Shown: one piece after another, positions 16,191 through 25,709 of the stretch
Layout of the letters: each line of letters opens with the position of its first letter
How positions within the stretch are numbered: position 1 is the stretch's first letter
DNA from: Deltaproteobacteria bacterium
GTDB taxonomy: Bacteria > UBA10199 > SPLOWO2-01-44-7
Length of the DNA stretch: 64,000 bases
Assembly (NCBI GenBank): GCA_016203765.1
Contig: JACQMB010000145.1
Location: forward strand, 62,001 to 126,000
Reading direction: 5' to 3'
The notes under the pieces: generated by a model
What the model was told of the DNA's origin: nothing
The model's input: the letters and a program-made list of their open reading frames with translations, nothing else
Databases searched by the model: none
Position numbers and translations under genes: made by a program

Positions 16191-17105
16191 ATGGAAAACC
16201 GGCTCTGTCTGATTATCCCCACCAAGGATCATCCCGAAATTTTGGGGCGCTTTTTGGAAAGTGTGCGGCGGCAAACGGTCAAGCCGGGGCTCTTGCTCCT
16301 GGTGGACGGGGGAGACCGGACGATCGAACATCTCCTGGGGCGTTTTCCCGACTTGAGTTTTCAATACCTCCGCGTCTACCCGCCGGGCCTGTGCAAACAG
16401 CGTAACGCGGGGATCCGGGCGGTGCCGCCCGAATACAACCTGGTCGGATTTTTTGACGACGACTATGTCTTGTTTGATGACGCGATCGAAAAAATGATGG
16501 GCTTTTGGAGCCGTCAGAACGGCAGGGTCGGGGGGGCCTCTTTCAATACCATGGATTCCGGCTGTATGCCGCACGACCGCCGGCTTTTTTTGCGCCGCCT
16601 CTTCGGCTTAAGCCGCGGGCGGGGAGGGGACATTTTGCCCTCCGGGATCGGGACGGCCCAATACCCTTGTGAAAAAACCTATCGCTCCCAATGGTTGAGC
16701 GGCGGTTCCACCGTTTGGCGCAGGCCGGTGCTGGCAAAATTTTCTTTTGATGAATGGTTTGCCAAACACGGCGTGTTGGATGATCTGGATTTTTGCTGGC
16801 GGGCCAACAAGGAATACGAACTCTATGTGGTGGCTCAGGCCAGGGTCTTTCACCGCCAGCTTTCCAAAAGGGAGTTTGCCGCCGGCAAAATCACCGTCGT
16901 CAATAATTTTTATTTTGTCTCCAAACATCCGGGTTTTTCCAAACCCAAGTTGATTTGGGCCTACCTGGGCAAAATTTTGTTTCAACTTTTTTCTTTTTTG
17001 AAAACGGGAAGGACGGATCCTCTCAAGAGGGCGGCGGGCTATCTGGCCGGATTCCGCTGCGGGATGGGGCGAAAGATCGCCAAATTCGATCAGCATGTCA
17101 GTTAA
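16191..17105 (+). CDS. Glycosyltransferase family 2
   Basis: A 304-residue GT-A enzyme. The N-terminus LCLIIPTKDHPEILGRFLESV is the GT2 nucleotide-binding strand, and FFDDDYVLFDDAIEKM contains the DxD metal motif. A later segment YRSQWLSGGSTVWRR precedes DDLDFCWR, matching the GT2 ED/xxW region. I chose ATG 16191, two bases after the upstream stop, over a TTG six bases earlier. It likely adds a sugar to the lipid-linked intermediate. Confidence 0.88.
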   Translation: MENRLCLIIPTKDHPEILGRFLESVRRQTVKPGLLLLVDGGDRTIEHLLGRFPDLSFQYLRVYPPGLCKQRNAGIRAVPPEYNLVGFFDDDYVLFDDAIEKMMGFWSRQNGRVGGASFNTMDSGCMPHDRRLFLRRLFGLSRGRGGDILPSGIGTAQYPCEKTYRSQWLSGGSTVWRRPVLAKFSFDEWFAKHGVLDDLDFCWRANKEYELYVVAQARVFHRQLSKREFAAGKITVVNNFYFVSKHPGFSKPKLIWAYLGKILFQLFSFLKTGRTDPLKRAAGYLAGFRCGMGRKIAKFDQHVS

Positions 17106-17976
17106 ATCGATTCAATCTTTTTGGGGGACGGAGGCGTGCGGGTCCCATTTTGTCGCGGCCCGGCCCGGCACCAGGGAGTTTTACGGGCAATACCGCGCCT
17201 TTCGCTATCGGACCGAGTGGCATATTCCGGAATGGGTTCCCTTCGCGGAGGCGAAGGGAAAAAAAGTGCTGGAGATCGGCTGCGGCAACGGGGCCGACGG
17301 GGTTTTGTTCGCCCGGGCGGGGGCGGAATACACGGGGGTCGATTTGACGGGGACGGCGGTCGAGGCGATCCGGAAACATTTTGAGGTTGAGGGTCTTCCC
17401 GGAACGTTTCAAATTGACAACGCCGAGGCCCTCTCTTTTCCCGACGCCTCTTTTGACTGGGTCTATTCCTACGGGGTTTTGCACCACACGGACCGTCCGG
17501 AAAAAGCCTTTGCGGAAGTTTTTCGGGTGCTGAAACCGGGCGGCCGCGCCTATCTGATGCTCTATCATAAAAACAGTTTTAATTATTATGTCCGGATCAT
17601 GGGATATATGCGCCTCCGTCTGTTATTAAAAATTTTGAAAGGGCAAAACGGCGGGGTCGCGCCGGAAAATGTTCGCGGCAACCAAGGCAAGGCGGTCTGG
17701 GACATTCACCGTCAAAATTTTTTGAAAGAGGGATGGCGTTATTTAAAGGCCGAAAACTTTGTTCACCACGCCACCGACGGCCCCGATTGTCCCACGGCCT
17801 TCGTATTCACCAAGGCTCAGGCCAAAAAATTTTTTTCCCCTTTTCAATCCGTTCAATGCCGTGTTTATCATTTTCCGATCCGAAAATACCCGGCGGGCCG
17901 TTGGGTGCCGAGGCCGGTGGAGGCTTTTTTGGCCAGGCATCTGGGATGGTATCTTTGTCTAACCCTTGAAAAATGA
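17095..17976 (+). CDS. Class I SAM-dependent methyltransferase
   Basis: A 293-residue methyltransferase with motif I LEIGCGNGADG (around 59-69), a GVDLTGTAVEA motif II acidic strand, and FDWVYSYGVLHHTDRPEKAFAE-type motif IV, followed by FRVLKPGG. The domain belongs to the Methyltransf_11/25 type. It overlaps the preceding glycosyltransferase by 11 bases and the next membrane protein by four. Substrate is unknown; methylation of a sugar or lipid-linked glycan is suggested by context. Confidence 0.85.
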   Translation: MSVKSIQSFWGTEACGSHFVAARPGTREFYGQYRAFRYRTEWHIPEWVPFAEAKGKKVLEIGCGNGADGVLFARAGAEYTGVDLTGTAVEAIRKHFEVEGLPGTFQIDNAEALSFPDASFDWVYSYGVLHHTDRPEKAFAEVFRVLKPGGRAYLMLYHKNSFNYYVRIMGYMRLRLLLKILKGQNGGVAPENVRGNQGKAVWDIHRQNFLKEGWRYLKAENFVHHATDGPDCPTAFVFTKAQAKKFFSPFQSVQCRVYHFPIRKYPAGRWVPRPVEAFLARHLGWYLCLTLEK

Positions 17977-19979
17977 ATCCCGTCGACGCCTTTCCCGAAT
18001 ATTTGACCCGTCAGAGTTTGTGGCTGTTTGCTCTTCATTTTACCTTCGTCGCGCTGGTTTTTTCCGGTCAGTATTTTTTGTGCCTGCGGATCCAAGAAAG
18101 AAAAAAAATATTCGGATGCGTTCTCGTTGAATCTTTTTTCTTTATCCCCTTTTTTCTCTCTCCCCTGAGTTGTTTGTTCGCCTGGCTTGAGTGGGGCAAT
18201 GCCTTTTACGGCGTCGTCCAGGCCCTCTTCGTTCTCTTAGGCCTCGCCGGTCTTTACCGCGCCCGCCGCCGATGGAACCCGCGGGGGTTGAAGGCCGTCG
18301 GGCTGACCGAATGGATTCTCTACGGGCTCATTTTCACGGTCGGCGTTTTTGGCTGGCTGGTTCCCATCCCGGACAACTGGAACGGCCACGGCCACGTCCT
18401 TTGGAATGTCTTGACCCGGATGCTCCACACGGGAGGCTACGATTTTTTGCCGCGCTCGGCCCTTTCCGCCGATGATATCATCCAGCTCTTCTTCCCGCCC
18501 CATTTCACCTTTTTTTTAAGATGGTATTGCTTGAATCATCCCCTGTTTTTTTACCGGTCGGCCTTTTTGGTTACCATGATCGTGGGATGCCTGCTGGTTC
18601 GAGTCGCGGTCAACATCTGTAAAATTTTCAACCTCCCCAAGGAGGCCGGTCTGCTGGGGCTGTTGGCCGTCTTCGGAACCTATTTTAACGCCATGATTCT
18701 TTATGAAGTTCAGTATGATCTCCTCTCCCTCCTGATGCTCCTGTATGCGATTTATCTTTTCGGCAAAATGGCGGCGGCAAGGGAAGCGGTTTGGAGCAAT
18801 TTCGCGGTCTTGCTGGTTTTTGCGTTTTTAATCCGGGCCCAAATTTTCGTCATTCTCTTGGCCGCGGCCTGCCTGTTTTTTTTGGTCTATTGCCGGCGCC
18901 TGAAAGGTTTAGGGAGGGTCCGCCCCGTTTTCTTGTCGCTGGCGTTTTTGCCCCTATTGCTTTGGCTGGGGATCGCTTGGGTCCGATACGATCACCCCCT
19001 GTGGCCCCTGTCACGCGGGGTTGTGGAGAGGATCTATCAGAAGATTGGCCCCGGATATCCGCGAAAGCTGATGATCGCACCGGAAGAAATTCCCGTCGTT
19101 GCCCAGGCCCAGGGAGAAAAAGACCGCTATGGGGCAAGGACCGGATATTTCATGAATTTATTGCAACCCATCCGGCCTTTTATTGAAAAAGTGATTCCCG
19201 GAATTCTATTTTTCATCCGTGCCGGGCCTCTGGCCTTGTCGCTGGCGTGCCTATTTTTTATTTTGTTGTTCCTGCGGAAGATCAAGCGGCCCGAAAACGC
19301 GTTTCTGGTCGTCGAGGGCCTTTTGATTTTGGGATGGCTGGTGGAGTACGTCGTTTTGTATTGGGGGCACAATAAGTTTCCCCAATATCTCGCCGCCATG
19401 ACTTTTTTGCCGGCCGGCCTGATGTTGTTTCGCCTTCAGCAGAAGTTTTTCAGGGCCCTTCCCGTTCTGCTGGCCGGTCTTTTTTTGTTTGAGTTTAACG
19501 TCTTTTTGTTTGGCCACGGCAACATCGGCTTTACCCTGGAACCGGCCCGGATTCTTCTTGGGCGGAGGACCTTTATTGAAAAATTGGCCTACAAAAGCAA
19601 CCGGGGCGTGGAAGAGACCGAAACAATGGCGATGGAATTGGATCGCGCCTATCGGTCGGGAAGAAAGATCCTGCATATGGATGTGGAGCCGGGCGGCCTG
19701 CTCCCCTCGTTGATGGGAAAGGAATTTTTCTGGGAGATGCTCTATTTTAATCCGATCGATTATCCCCTGCGGGATTTGCTGACGGCAAAAAACAAGGGAG
19801 ACTTTGCCGAGGCGTTACGGAAAAGAAATATCGGATTTATTTTTTTCCCCCAAAGAAGCCGGGAGATGCTCGACCGGCACCCCTTGTTTCAAGCCCTGGC
19901 AAAAATTAAACGGGATTCCCGGCACCTTTTGATCGTGCCGGTGGAGGAAGTTCTGGCGGTTATCCGATTTTCCGGATGA
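17973..19979 (+). CDS. Polytopic membrane protein, possible GT-C-like glycosyltransferase or flippase-associated protein
   Basis: A 668-residue protein with roughly 11-13 hydrophobic segments in the first 520 residues and a soluble C-terminal tail of about 140 residues. The large loop after the third or fourth helix (PDNWNGHGHVLWNVLTRMLHTGGYDFLPRSALSADD) carries acidic residues, consistent with a GT-C glycosyltransferase using a lipid-phosphate sugar donor. I do not recognise the family. The four-base overlaps on both sides place it firmly in the glycan operon. Confidence 0.6.
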   Translation: MNPVDAFPEYLTRQSLWLFALHFTFVALVFSGQYFLCLRIQERKKIFGCVLVESFFFIPFFLSPLSCLFAWLEWGNAFYGVVQALFVLLGLAGLYRARRRWNPRGLKAVGLTEWILYGLIFTVGVFGWLVPIPDNWNGHGHVLWNVLTRMLHTGGYDFLPRSALSADDIIQLFFPPHFTFFLRWYCLNHPLFFYRSAFLVTMIVGCLLVRVAVNICKIFNLPKEAGLLGLLAVFGTYFNAMILYEVQYDLLSLLMLLYAIYLFGKMAAAREAVWSNFAVLLVFAFLIRAQIFVILLAAACLFFLVYCRRLKGLGRVRPVFLSLAFLPLLLWLGIAWVRYDHPLWPLSRGVVERIYQKIGPGYPRKLMIAPEEIPVVAQAQGEKDRYGARTGYFMNLLQPIRPFIEKVIPGILFFIRAGPLALSLACLFFILLFLRKIKRPENAFLVVEGLLILGWLVEYVVLYWGHNKFPQYLAAMTFLPAGLMLFRLQQKFFRALPVLLAGLFLFEFNVFLFGHGNIGFTLEPARILLGRRTFIEKLAYKSNRGVEETETMAMELDRAYRSGRKILHMDVEPGGLLPSLMGKEFFWEMLYFNPIDYPLRDLLTAKNKGDFAEALRKRNIGFIFFPQRSREMLDRHPLFQALAKIKRDSRHLLIVPVEEVLAVIRFSG

Positions 19980-20914
19980 TGAAACAAAAAGCCATTCTAT
20001 TGACGGTCTCCGTGCTTGTTTGCCTTTTCGTGGGGGAGGTCTTCTGCCGGATAATGATCGGCCGGCGGCTTATTCCCCATCAGGAGGAAAACGGGCTCTA
20101 TTACTTTAAGCCCGGTCAACGGGGATGGTATCTGCTCGGATTCCCCCCGGCGAAAATCAATAATCTCGGCGCCCGCGGCGAAAATGTCGATGTCCCAGCC
20201 GCCGCCCGGAGAAAAAAATTTTTGTTTTTCGGGGATTCCTTCACCTTCGGCTGGATGGTGGCCGATGATGAGACGATCCCGCATATTTTCATGAAAGAGA
20301 TGGGGCTGACGCCGGAGGAGGTTCTCAATTTCGGCAATGGGGGGTTCGGCATCGATCATATGAAGGCCCTCTACCTTAGGCAACGGGAGCTGTGGAACCG
20401 GCGGGATACGATCATTGCCATCCTCATCGCGCAGGATTTGAACCGGCCCATGAGGCCCCCGACTCCCAGCCGGCTGAAAGAAGCCTTTTGGCGGGTTAGA
20501 AGTAAATCCTCTTTTATATCATGGGGTTACGTTGTTTCGCGGAATGCGTGGCTTCGGTGGAGACCGTCGCCGGCCGATGAGCCTTCTTCTCCTCCACCCC
20601 CTCCCTTGACATCGGCTCTTCTGGAGAGGCAACTTCTGCCTTTTGCCCGTTTGGTTGGGGGCAGCGGCCAGGAACTTATTTTTATTTTTTATGAGTTTAA
20701 AAAATCGGCCTATTCGGATAGGGGTGGGGCGTTCTGCGCGAAATACGGCCTGGTCTGTATGACCGACGTTTGGCGTCACACGGACAAGGTTCGAAAAGAG
20801 GGAAACGGGCTTTATGCCTGGGATGAAGCCCATCCCTCCGCTGTTTTAAACCAGGAGGTGGGCAAGGCGATCGCCCGGTTCATCGATGAAAACAGTCATT
20901 CTATGCGGCGGTGA
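19976..20914 (+). CDS. SGNH/GDSL-family hydrolase with N-terminal signal anchor
   Basis: A 312-residue protein with an N-terminal hydrophobic stretch (about 6-26) and an exported SGNH domain. Block I is FLFFGDSFTFGWMV (GDS at 86-88), block II NFGNGGFGIDHM, and the C-terminal catalytic dyad is in WDEAHPSAVLNQ. It is likely an O-acyl esterase or transferase acting on the surface glycan. Its 3' end overlaps the start of rfbF by 29 bases. Confidence 0.72.
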   Translation: MMKQKAILLTVSVLVCLFVGEVFCRIMIGRRLIPHQEENGLYYFKPGQRGWYLLGFPPAKINNLGARGENVDVPAAARRKKFLFFGDSFTFGWMVADDETIPHIFMKEMGLTPEEVLNFGNGGFGIDHMKALYLRQRELWNRRDTIIAILIAQDLNRPMRPPTPSRLKEAFWRVRSKSSFISWGYVVSRNAWLRWRPSPADEPSSPPPPPLTSALLERQLLPFARLVGGSGQELIFIFYEFKKSAYSDRGGAFCAKYGLVCMTDVWRHTDKVRKEGNGLYAWDEAHPSAVLNQEVGKAIARFIDENSHSMRR

Positions 20915-21590
20915 GGGGACGCGGCTCAATGAGCTGACGGAGAGCATCCCCAAGCCCTTGGTGGAAATAGGGGGGAAACCGATCTTGTGGCATGTCATGA
21001 AGATCTACGCCCGCCACGGCTTTAACCGGTTTGTCTTGTGCCTGGGGTATAAGGGGAATTTGATCGAGGACTATTTCGGCAAAAACCGGGAGCCCGGATG
21101 GGAAATCGTTTTCGCGGATACCGGCCTAAAAACCAATACCGGCGGGCGAATCAAAAAAATCGAAAAGCATATCGATGACGACTTGTTTTTCGCCACCTAC
21201 GGGGACGGCCTGGCCGATATTGATTTAAAAAAACTTCTCGATTACCACAAACAAAAAGGGATGACCACCACCGTCACTTGCGTCAATCCCGTTTCTCAAT
21301 TTGGCGTCATCGATACGGATGAAAATGATTTGATCGTCCGGTTCAGGGAAAAACCGAGGGTCCATCAATGGATCAATGGCGGTTTTTTTGTTTTCAACAA
21401 GGCGATTTTTAACGTCTTAACGGAGGAGGATGTTTTGGAGAGAAGGCCGTTTGAGCTTTTGGCGGAGAAGAAAGAAATTGCCGCGTACAAATTCAAGGGT
21501 TTTTGGGACTGCATGGACACTTTCAAAGATATGCAGTTATTGAATAATTTGTGGAATGAGAACAAGGCCCCCTGGAAGGTTTGGTCATGA
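20886..21590 (+). CDS. rfbF: Glucose-1-phosphate cytidylyltransferase
   Basis: A 234-residue nucleotidyltransferase with the N-terminal signature CGGEGTRLNELTESIPKPLVEIG-type loop (GGEGTRL at 8-14) and internal TNTGGRIKKIEKHI and TYGDGLADIDL motifs typical of RfbF. RfbF makes CDP-glucose from glucose-1-phosphate and CTP. The family is about 255 residues; this one is slightly short at the C-terminus. It is followed with an ATGA overlap by rfbG, the standard pair opening CDP-3,6-dideoxyhexose pathways. Confidence 0.92.
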   Translation: MKTVILCGGEGTRLNELTESIPKPLVEIGGKPILWHVMKIYARHGFNRFVLCLGYKGNLIEDYFGKNREPGWEIVFADTGLKTNTGGRIKKIEKHIDDDLFFATYGDGLADIDLKKLLDYHKQKGMTTTVTCVNPVSQFGVIDTDENDLIVRFREKPRVHQWINGGFFVFNKAIFNVLTEEDVLERRPFELLAEKKEIAAYKFKGFWDCMDTFKDMQLLNNLWNENKAPWKVWS

Positions 21591-22648
21591 CGCGTTTTTG
21601 GGAAAAGAAAAGGGTTTTGATAACCGGTCACACGGGCTTTAAAGGTTCTTGGCTCTCCATCCGACTGCGGGAGGAGGGGGCCGATCTTTTGGGAGTCGGC
21701 CTGAAATCAAGGCATGCATTGGATAATTTTTCCGTCTCCGGTCTGGAATCAAAGGTCACAACCGCCTATCAGGACATCAGGGATTTTGAAGGGCTCAGTC
21801 GTATTTTCCGGGACTTCAAGCCTGAAATCGTCTTTCACCTCGCCGCGCAGTCTTTGGTGGCGACAAGCTATGACCGGCCCAAGGAGACTTTTGAAACCAA
21901 CACCATGGGGACTCTGCATGTTCTGGAGGCGATCCGCCGGTGTCCCGCCGTGAAAAGCGCGGTGCTGATTACCAGTGATAAATGCTATCAAAACGTTGAG
22001 CGGGTTTTGGGTTACCGGGAAGAGGATCGGCTGGGCGGCGACGACCCCTACAGCGCCAGCAAGGCCGCGGCGGAACTGGTCATCCAAAGCTACCGGCAAT
22101 GTTATTTCAACGACGGCCGGCCCCTGATCGCCTCCTGCCGGGCCGGCAATGTGGTCGGGGGAGGGGACTGGTCCGAACATCGCATCGTCCCCGATTGTTT
22201 TCGCTCTCTCTTTGCCGGAAATCCGGTTGTGATTCGCAATCCCAAGGCCACCCGGCCCTGGCAGTTTGTTTTGGAGCCGTTGCGCGGTTACATGATGCTG
22301 GCGGAGAAATTGTTTGATGGGCAAAGGAAATTTTCCGCCGCTTGGAACTTCGGCCCTTCCCTGGAAAAAGCGTACACCGTTCAGGAAGTGACCGATGCCA
22401 TCCTCAAAGATTGGGGCGGGGGAAAAGTCATGATCGAGCCGAATCCGTTGTTTCACGAATCGAATCTGCTCCAGCTGGATTGCGCGAAGGCCGGCAGGGA
22501 ACTGGGATGGAAACCCCGGCTGACCTTTGAGGAATCAATCCGTTGGACCACGCAATGGTACAAGGCGCTCCGCGCCGACCCCAAAAAAGAGATGTATGAT
22601 TTTTGCGTGCGGCAGATCCGGGACTACCGGGGGACCGAAACAGAATGA
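21587..22648 (+). CDS. rfbG: CDP-glucose 4,6-dehydratase
   Basis: A 353-residue extended SDR enzyme. The NAD loop is GHTGFKG (14-20), and a DDPYSASKAAAE segment carries the YxxxK catalytic pair. LAAQSLVATSYDRPKETFETN-type sequence is characteristic of RfbG. It converts CDP-glucose to CDP-4-keto-6-deoxyglucose. The ATG at 21587 overlaps the rfbF stop. No RfbH (3-dehydrase) homologue follows; instead a C-methyltransferase gene does, so the sugar may be diverted to a branched deoxysugar. Confidence 0.93.
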   Translation: MTRFWEKKRVLITGHTGFKGSWLSIRLREEGADLLGVGLKSRHALDNFSVSGLESKVTTAYQDIRDFEGLSRIFRDFKPEIVFHLAAQSLVATSYDRPKETFETNTMGTLHVLEAIRRCPAVKSAVLITSDKCYQNVERVLGYREEDRLGGDDPYSASKAAAELVIQSYRQCYFNDGRPLIASCRAGNVVGGGDWSEHRIVPDCFRSLFAGNPVVIRNPKATRPWQFVLEPLRGYMMLAEKLFDGQRKFSAAWNFGPSLEKAYTVQEVTDAILKDWGGGKVMIEPNPLFHESNLLQLDCAKAGRELGWKPRLTFEESIRWTTQWYKALRADPKKEMYDFCVRQIRDYRGTETE

Positions 22649-23886
22649 AAGCGGTGCATTGCAGAATCTGCCTGGCAACGGGGCTGACGCCGGTTCTGGA
22701 TTACGGCCGCGTCGCCCTTTCGGACAGTTTTTTGGCCGGGCGGGAAGAGGCCCGAAAGGAGAAAAAATTTCCCTTAAAATTGTGCATTTGCCCCCACTGC
22801 CGGCATTTGCAAATTGATGAGATCGTCGATCCCCGTCTGCTGTTCGCGCACTATCCCTGGGAAACGGGCATTTCCAAGTCGGTCCTTTGTTTCGCGCAAG
22901 AGTTATATCAAACGGCGATCCGTTTTTATCGCCTCCTCCCCGCGGAACAGGCGCCGAAGGTTTTGGAGATCGCCAGCAATGACGGGTCTGTTTTGTCCGT
23001 GTTTCAAAAGAACGGCTGTGAAGTATTGGGGATAGATCCGGCGGAAAATATCGTTCAAATTGCCAACGGGCGGGGAATACGCTCGCTCCCCGAGTTTTTT
23101 GATTTGAATTGCGCGAAGGCCGTCGTGTCGGAATACGGGCAATGGGACATCGGTTTGGCCCGCAATGTCCTGGCCCATGTCAAGGATTTGCATGGGCTCG
23201 CGGAAGGGATCAGAACAATTCTTAACCGGGAAGGTTTTGTCATTATTGAAGTGCCCCATCTCAAGACCATGTTCCGGGAGCTTCAGTATGATCAGGTCTT
23301 TCATGAGCATTTAGGCTACCATTCGTTGGACAGCGTCCAAAAACTTTTTTTTGGCCACGGGATGGAGATTTTTGACGTGGAGGAGGTATGGATCCACGGC
23401 GGTTCCATTCGGGTGTTTTTGCAGCATGAGGGAGGTCCAAGACCGGTCGGCGAAAACGTGCGAAGGGTTTTGGAGGAAGAAAAAAAACTTGGGCTTTATC
23501 GGGAGGAGGCCTGGGGCCGGTTTGCCCGGCGGGCCGCGGCCCACCGGGACGCCTTGCGGGGGGAGCTGAAAAAATTAAAGGGAGACCAGCGCAAGATAGC
23601 CGTCTATGGGGCCTCCGGAAAGGGGCAGTCTCTTCTCCAGTTTTGCGGGTTGGATGGGCGCCTGATCGATTATGTGGTTGATAAGAGCGCGATGAAACAA
23701 AACAAATGGACCCCCGGCACCCATCTCCCTATTTTCTCCCCCGCCCGTCTCTATGAAGAGAGGCCGGATGTCGTTTTGTTGTGCGCCTGGAATTTCGCCA
23801 AGGAAATCGTCGAACAGGAAAAAAGGTTTGTGGAAGAGGGGGGACGGTTTCTTCACCCCTTCCCCATGCCCCATTACTTGCCATGA
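22645..23886 (+). CDS. Sugar C-methyltransferase (NDP-hexose type)
   Basis: A 413-residue, three-domain methyltransferase. The N-terminal zinc ribbon is CRICLATG plus CICPHCRHLQ; the central SAM domain has LEIASNDGSVL as motif I; the C-terminal third (AVYGASGKGQSLLQF) matches the Methyltransf_14 domain. This layout is that of TylCIII/NovU-like enzymes, which methylate C-3 or C-5 of NDP-4-keto-6-deoxysugars. Following rfbF/rfbG with an ATGA overlap, its likely substrate is a CDP-4-keto sugar. Exact regiochemistry cannot be inferred. Confidence 0.85.
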   Translation: MKAVHCRICLATGLTPVLDYGRVALSDSFLAGREEARKEKKFPLKLCICPHCRHLQIDEIVDPRLLFAHYPWETGISKSVLCFAQELYQTAIRFYRLLPAEQAPKVLEIASNDGSVLSVFQKNGCEVLGIDPAENIVQIANGRGIRSLPEFFDLNCAKAVVSEYGQWDIGLARNVLAHVKDLHGLAEGIRTILNREGFVIIEVPHLKTMFRELQYDQVFHEHLGYHSLDSVQKLFFGHGMEIFDVEEVWIHGGSIRVFLQHEGGPRPVGENVRRVLEEEKKLGLYREEAWGRFARRAAAHRDALRGELKKLKGDQRKIAVYGASGKGQSLLQFCGLDGRLIDYVVDKSAMKQNKWTPGTHLPIFSPARLYEERPDVVLLCAWNFAKEIVEQEKRFVEEGGRFLHPFPMPHYLP

Positions 23887-24539
23887 AAATGAAAACGGTC
23901 GTCTGTCTGCCTACTTATAACGAGGAAGAAAGCCTGCAGGAGATGATCGATCAAATCCGGGGACTGGGGTTCGACCTGTTTGTCGTGGATGCCGGTTCCG
24001 GAGATCAAACCGTTGCCATTGCCCAACAAAACAGGGTCCCTGTTTATCAGCGGGACGGGAAGGGAAAGGGATGGGGGGTCCGCAAGGCGATCGCGGTGGC
24101 CAAACAACAGGGTTTCGACAATCTGGTCCTGATTGATTGCGACTGCACCTATCCGCCGCAATCGATTCCGGACTTGTTGACGCATCTTCCGGCCTATGAC
24201 ATGGCGGTAGGCCAAAGAAGGATAACCGATATTCCCAAAAGGAATCGTCTCCCCAACAAGTTTTTTACCGCCTTCGTGAATTTGCTGTTCGGCTCCCGTT
24301 TGCGCGACGTCAATTCGGGAATGAGGGTTTTTAAAGTGGAAGGAATGCCGCCGTTGGACGCCGAAGAATTTGAAGTGGAAGCGCAGATGACGATTCGGGC
24401 CTTGAAAAAAAAGTTGAAGATCAAGGAGGTCCCCATTGAGTACCGCGTTCGCAAAGGAGAGACCAAGGTCAGGGTCCGGGACGGGTTCGTTATCTTGTGG
24501 GGGATTCTCAAGGAAAAATTCGGGGGATGCGACGGGTGA
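23883..24539 (+). CDS. Glycosyltransferase family 2 (polyprenyl-phosphate hexosyltransferase-like)
   Basis: A 218-residue GT2 enzyme starting MKMKTVVCLPTYNEEESL. It carries DLFVVDAGSGDQT and the metal motif DCDCTYPP in place of DxD, and QRRITDIPKRNRLPNKFF. The small size and lack of C-terminal helices match soluble dolichyl-phosphate-mannose-synthase-like enzymes. It may supply the lipid-phosphate sugar donor for the GT-C-like membrane protein encoded five genes upstream (inference). Confidence 0.82.
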   Translation: MKMKTVVCLPTYNEEESLQEMIDQIRGLGFDLFVVDAGSGDQTVAIAQQNRVPVYQRDGKGKGWGVRKAIAVAKQQGFDNLVLIDCDCTYPPQSIPDLLTHLPAYDMAVGQRRITDIPKRNRLPNKFFTAFVNLLFGSRLRDVNSGMRVFKVEGMPPLDAEEFEVEAQMTIRALKKKLKIKEVPIEYRVRKGETKVRVRDGFVILWGILKEKFGGCDG

Positions 24540-24662
24540 TGCTGTCGGCGTGTTACATCCTGGGCGTGGGGGGGATTTTTTTGCTGGCCCATGCCCTTTG
24601 CGCCCGGCGGTTCGACATCGGAAAACTTTTCACCGTTTCGATGGCCTGGACCCTGGGGGCGG
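24527..24662 (+). pseudogene. 5' remnant of a membrane-protein gene
   Basis: An ATG at 24527 (or 24539, overlapping the GT2 stop) opens a frame MRRVMLSACYILGVGGIFLL that looks like the first transmembrane helix of a polytopic protein coupled to the operon. About 40 residues in, at roughly 24,662, the plus strand becomes the antisense of a different gene (a GT2 N-terminus), and the frame only drifts on to a stop at 24745. I take it as a gene truncated at its 5' end region by a rearrangement. Confidence 0.6.
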
Positions 24663-24663
24663 G

Positions 24664-24767
24664 TCAGATTTCCTTGGCGAGCTCGCCGATATCGGCCGCC
24701 TCCACCCGACTGAGAATTTCCCGAATGGTCTTTTGTTCGTTATAAACGGGGATCACCACGGAAAGCT

Positions 24768-24771
<4 letters not shown>
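24664..24771 (-). pseudogene. 5' remnant of a GT2 glycosyltransferase gene
   Basis: On the minus strand an ATG at 24771 overlaps the UXS stop (ATGA) and encodes 35 residues starting [20 protein letters not shown], a textbook GT2 N-terminus. It ends at a TGA right after AADIGELAKEI, exactly where the family continues with the VVDDGS strand. The gene was evidently the next member of the minus-strand operon and has been cut off by the junction at about 24,662. Confidence 0.72.
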
Positions 24772-25692
<921 letters not shown>

Positions 25693-25709
<17 letters not shown>

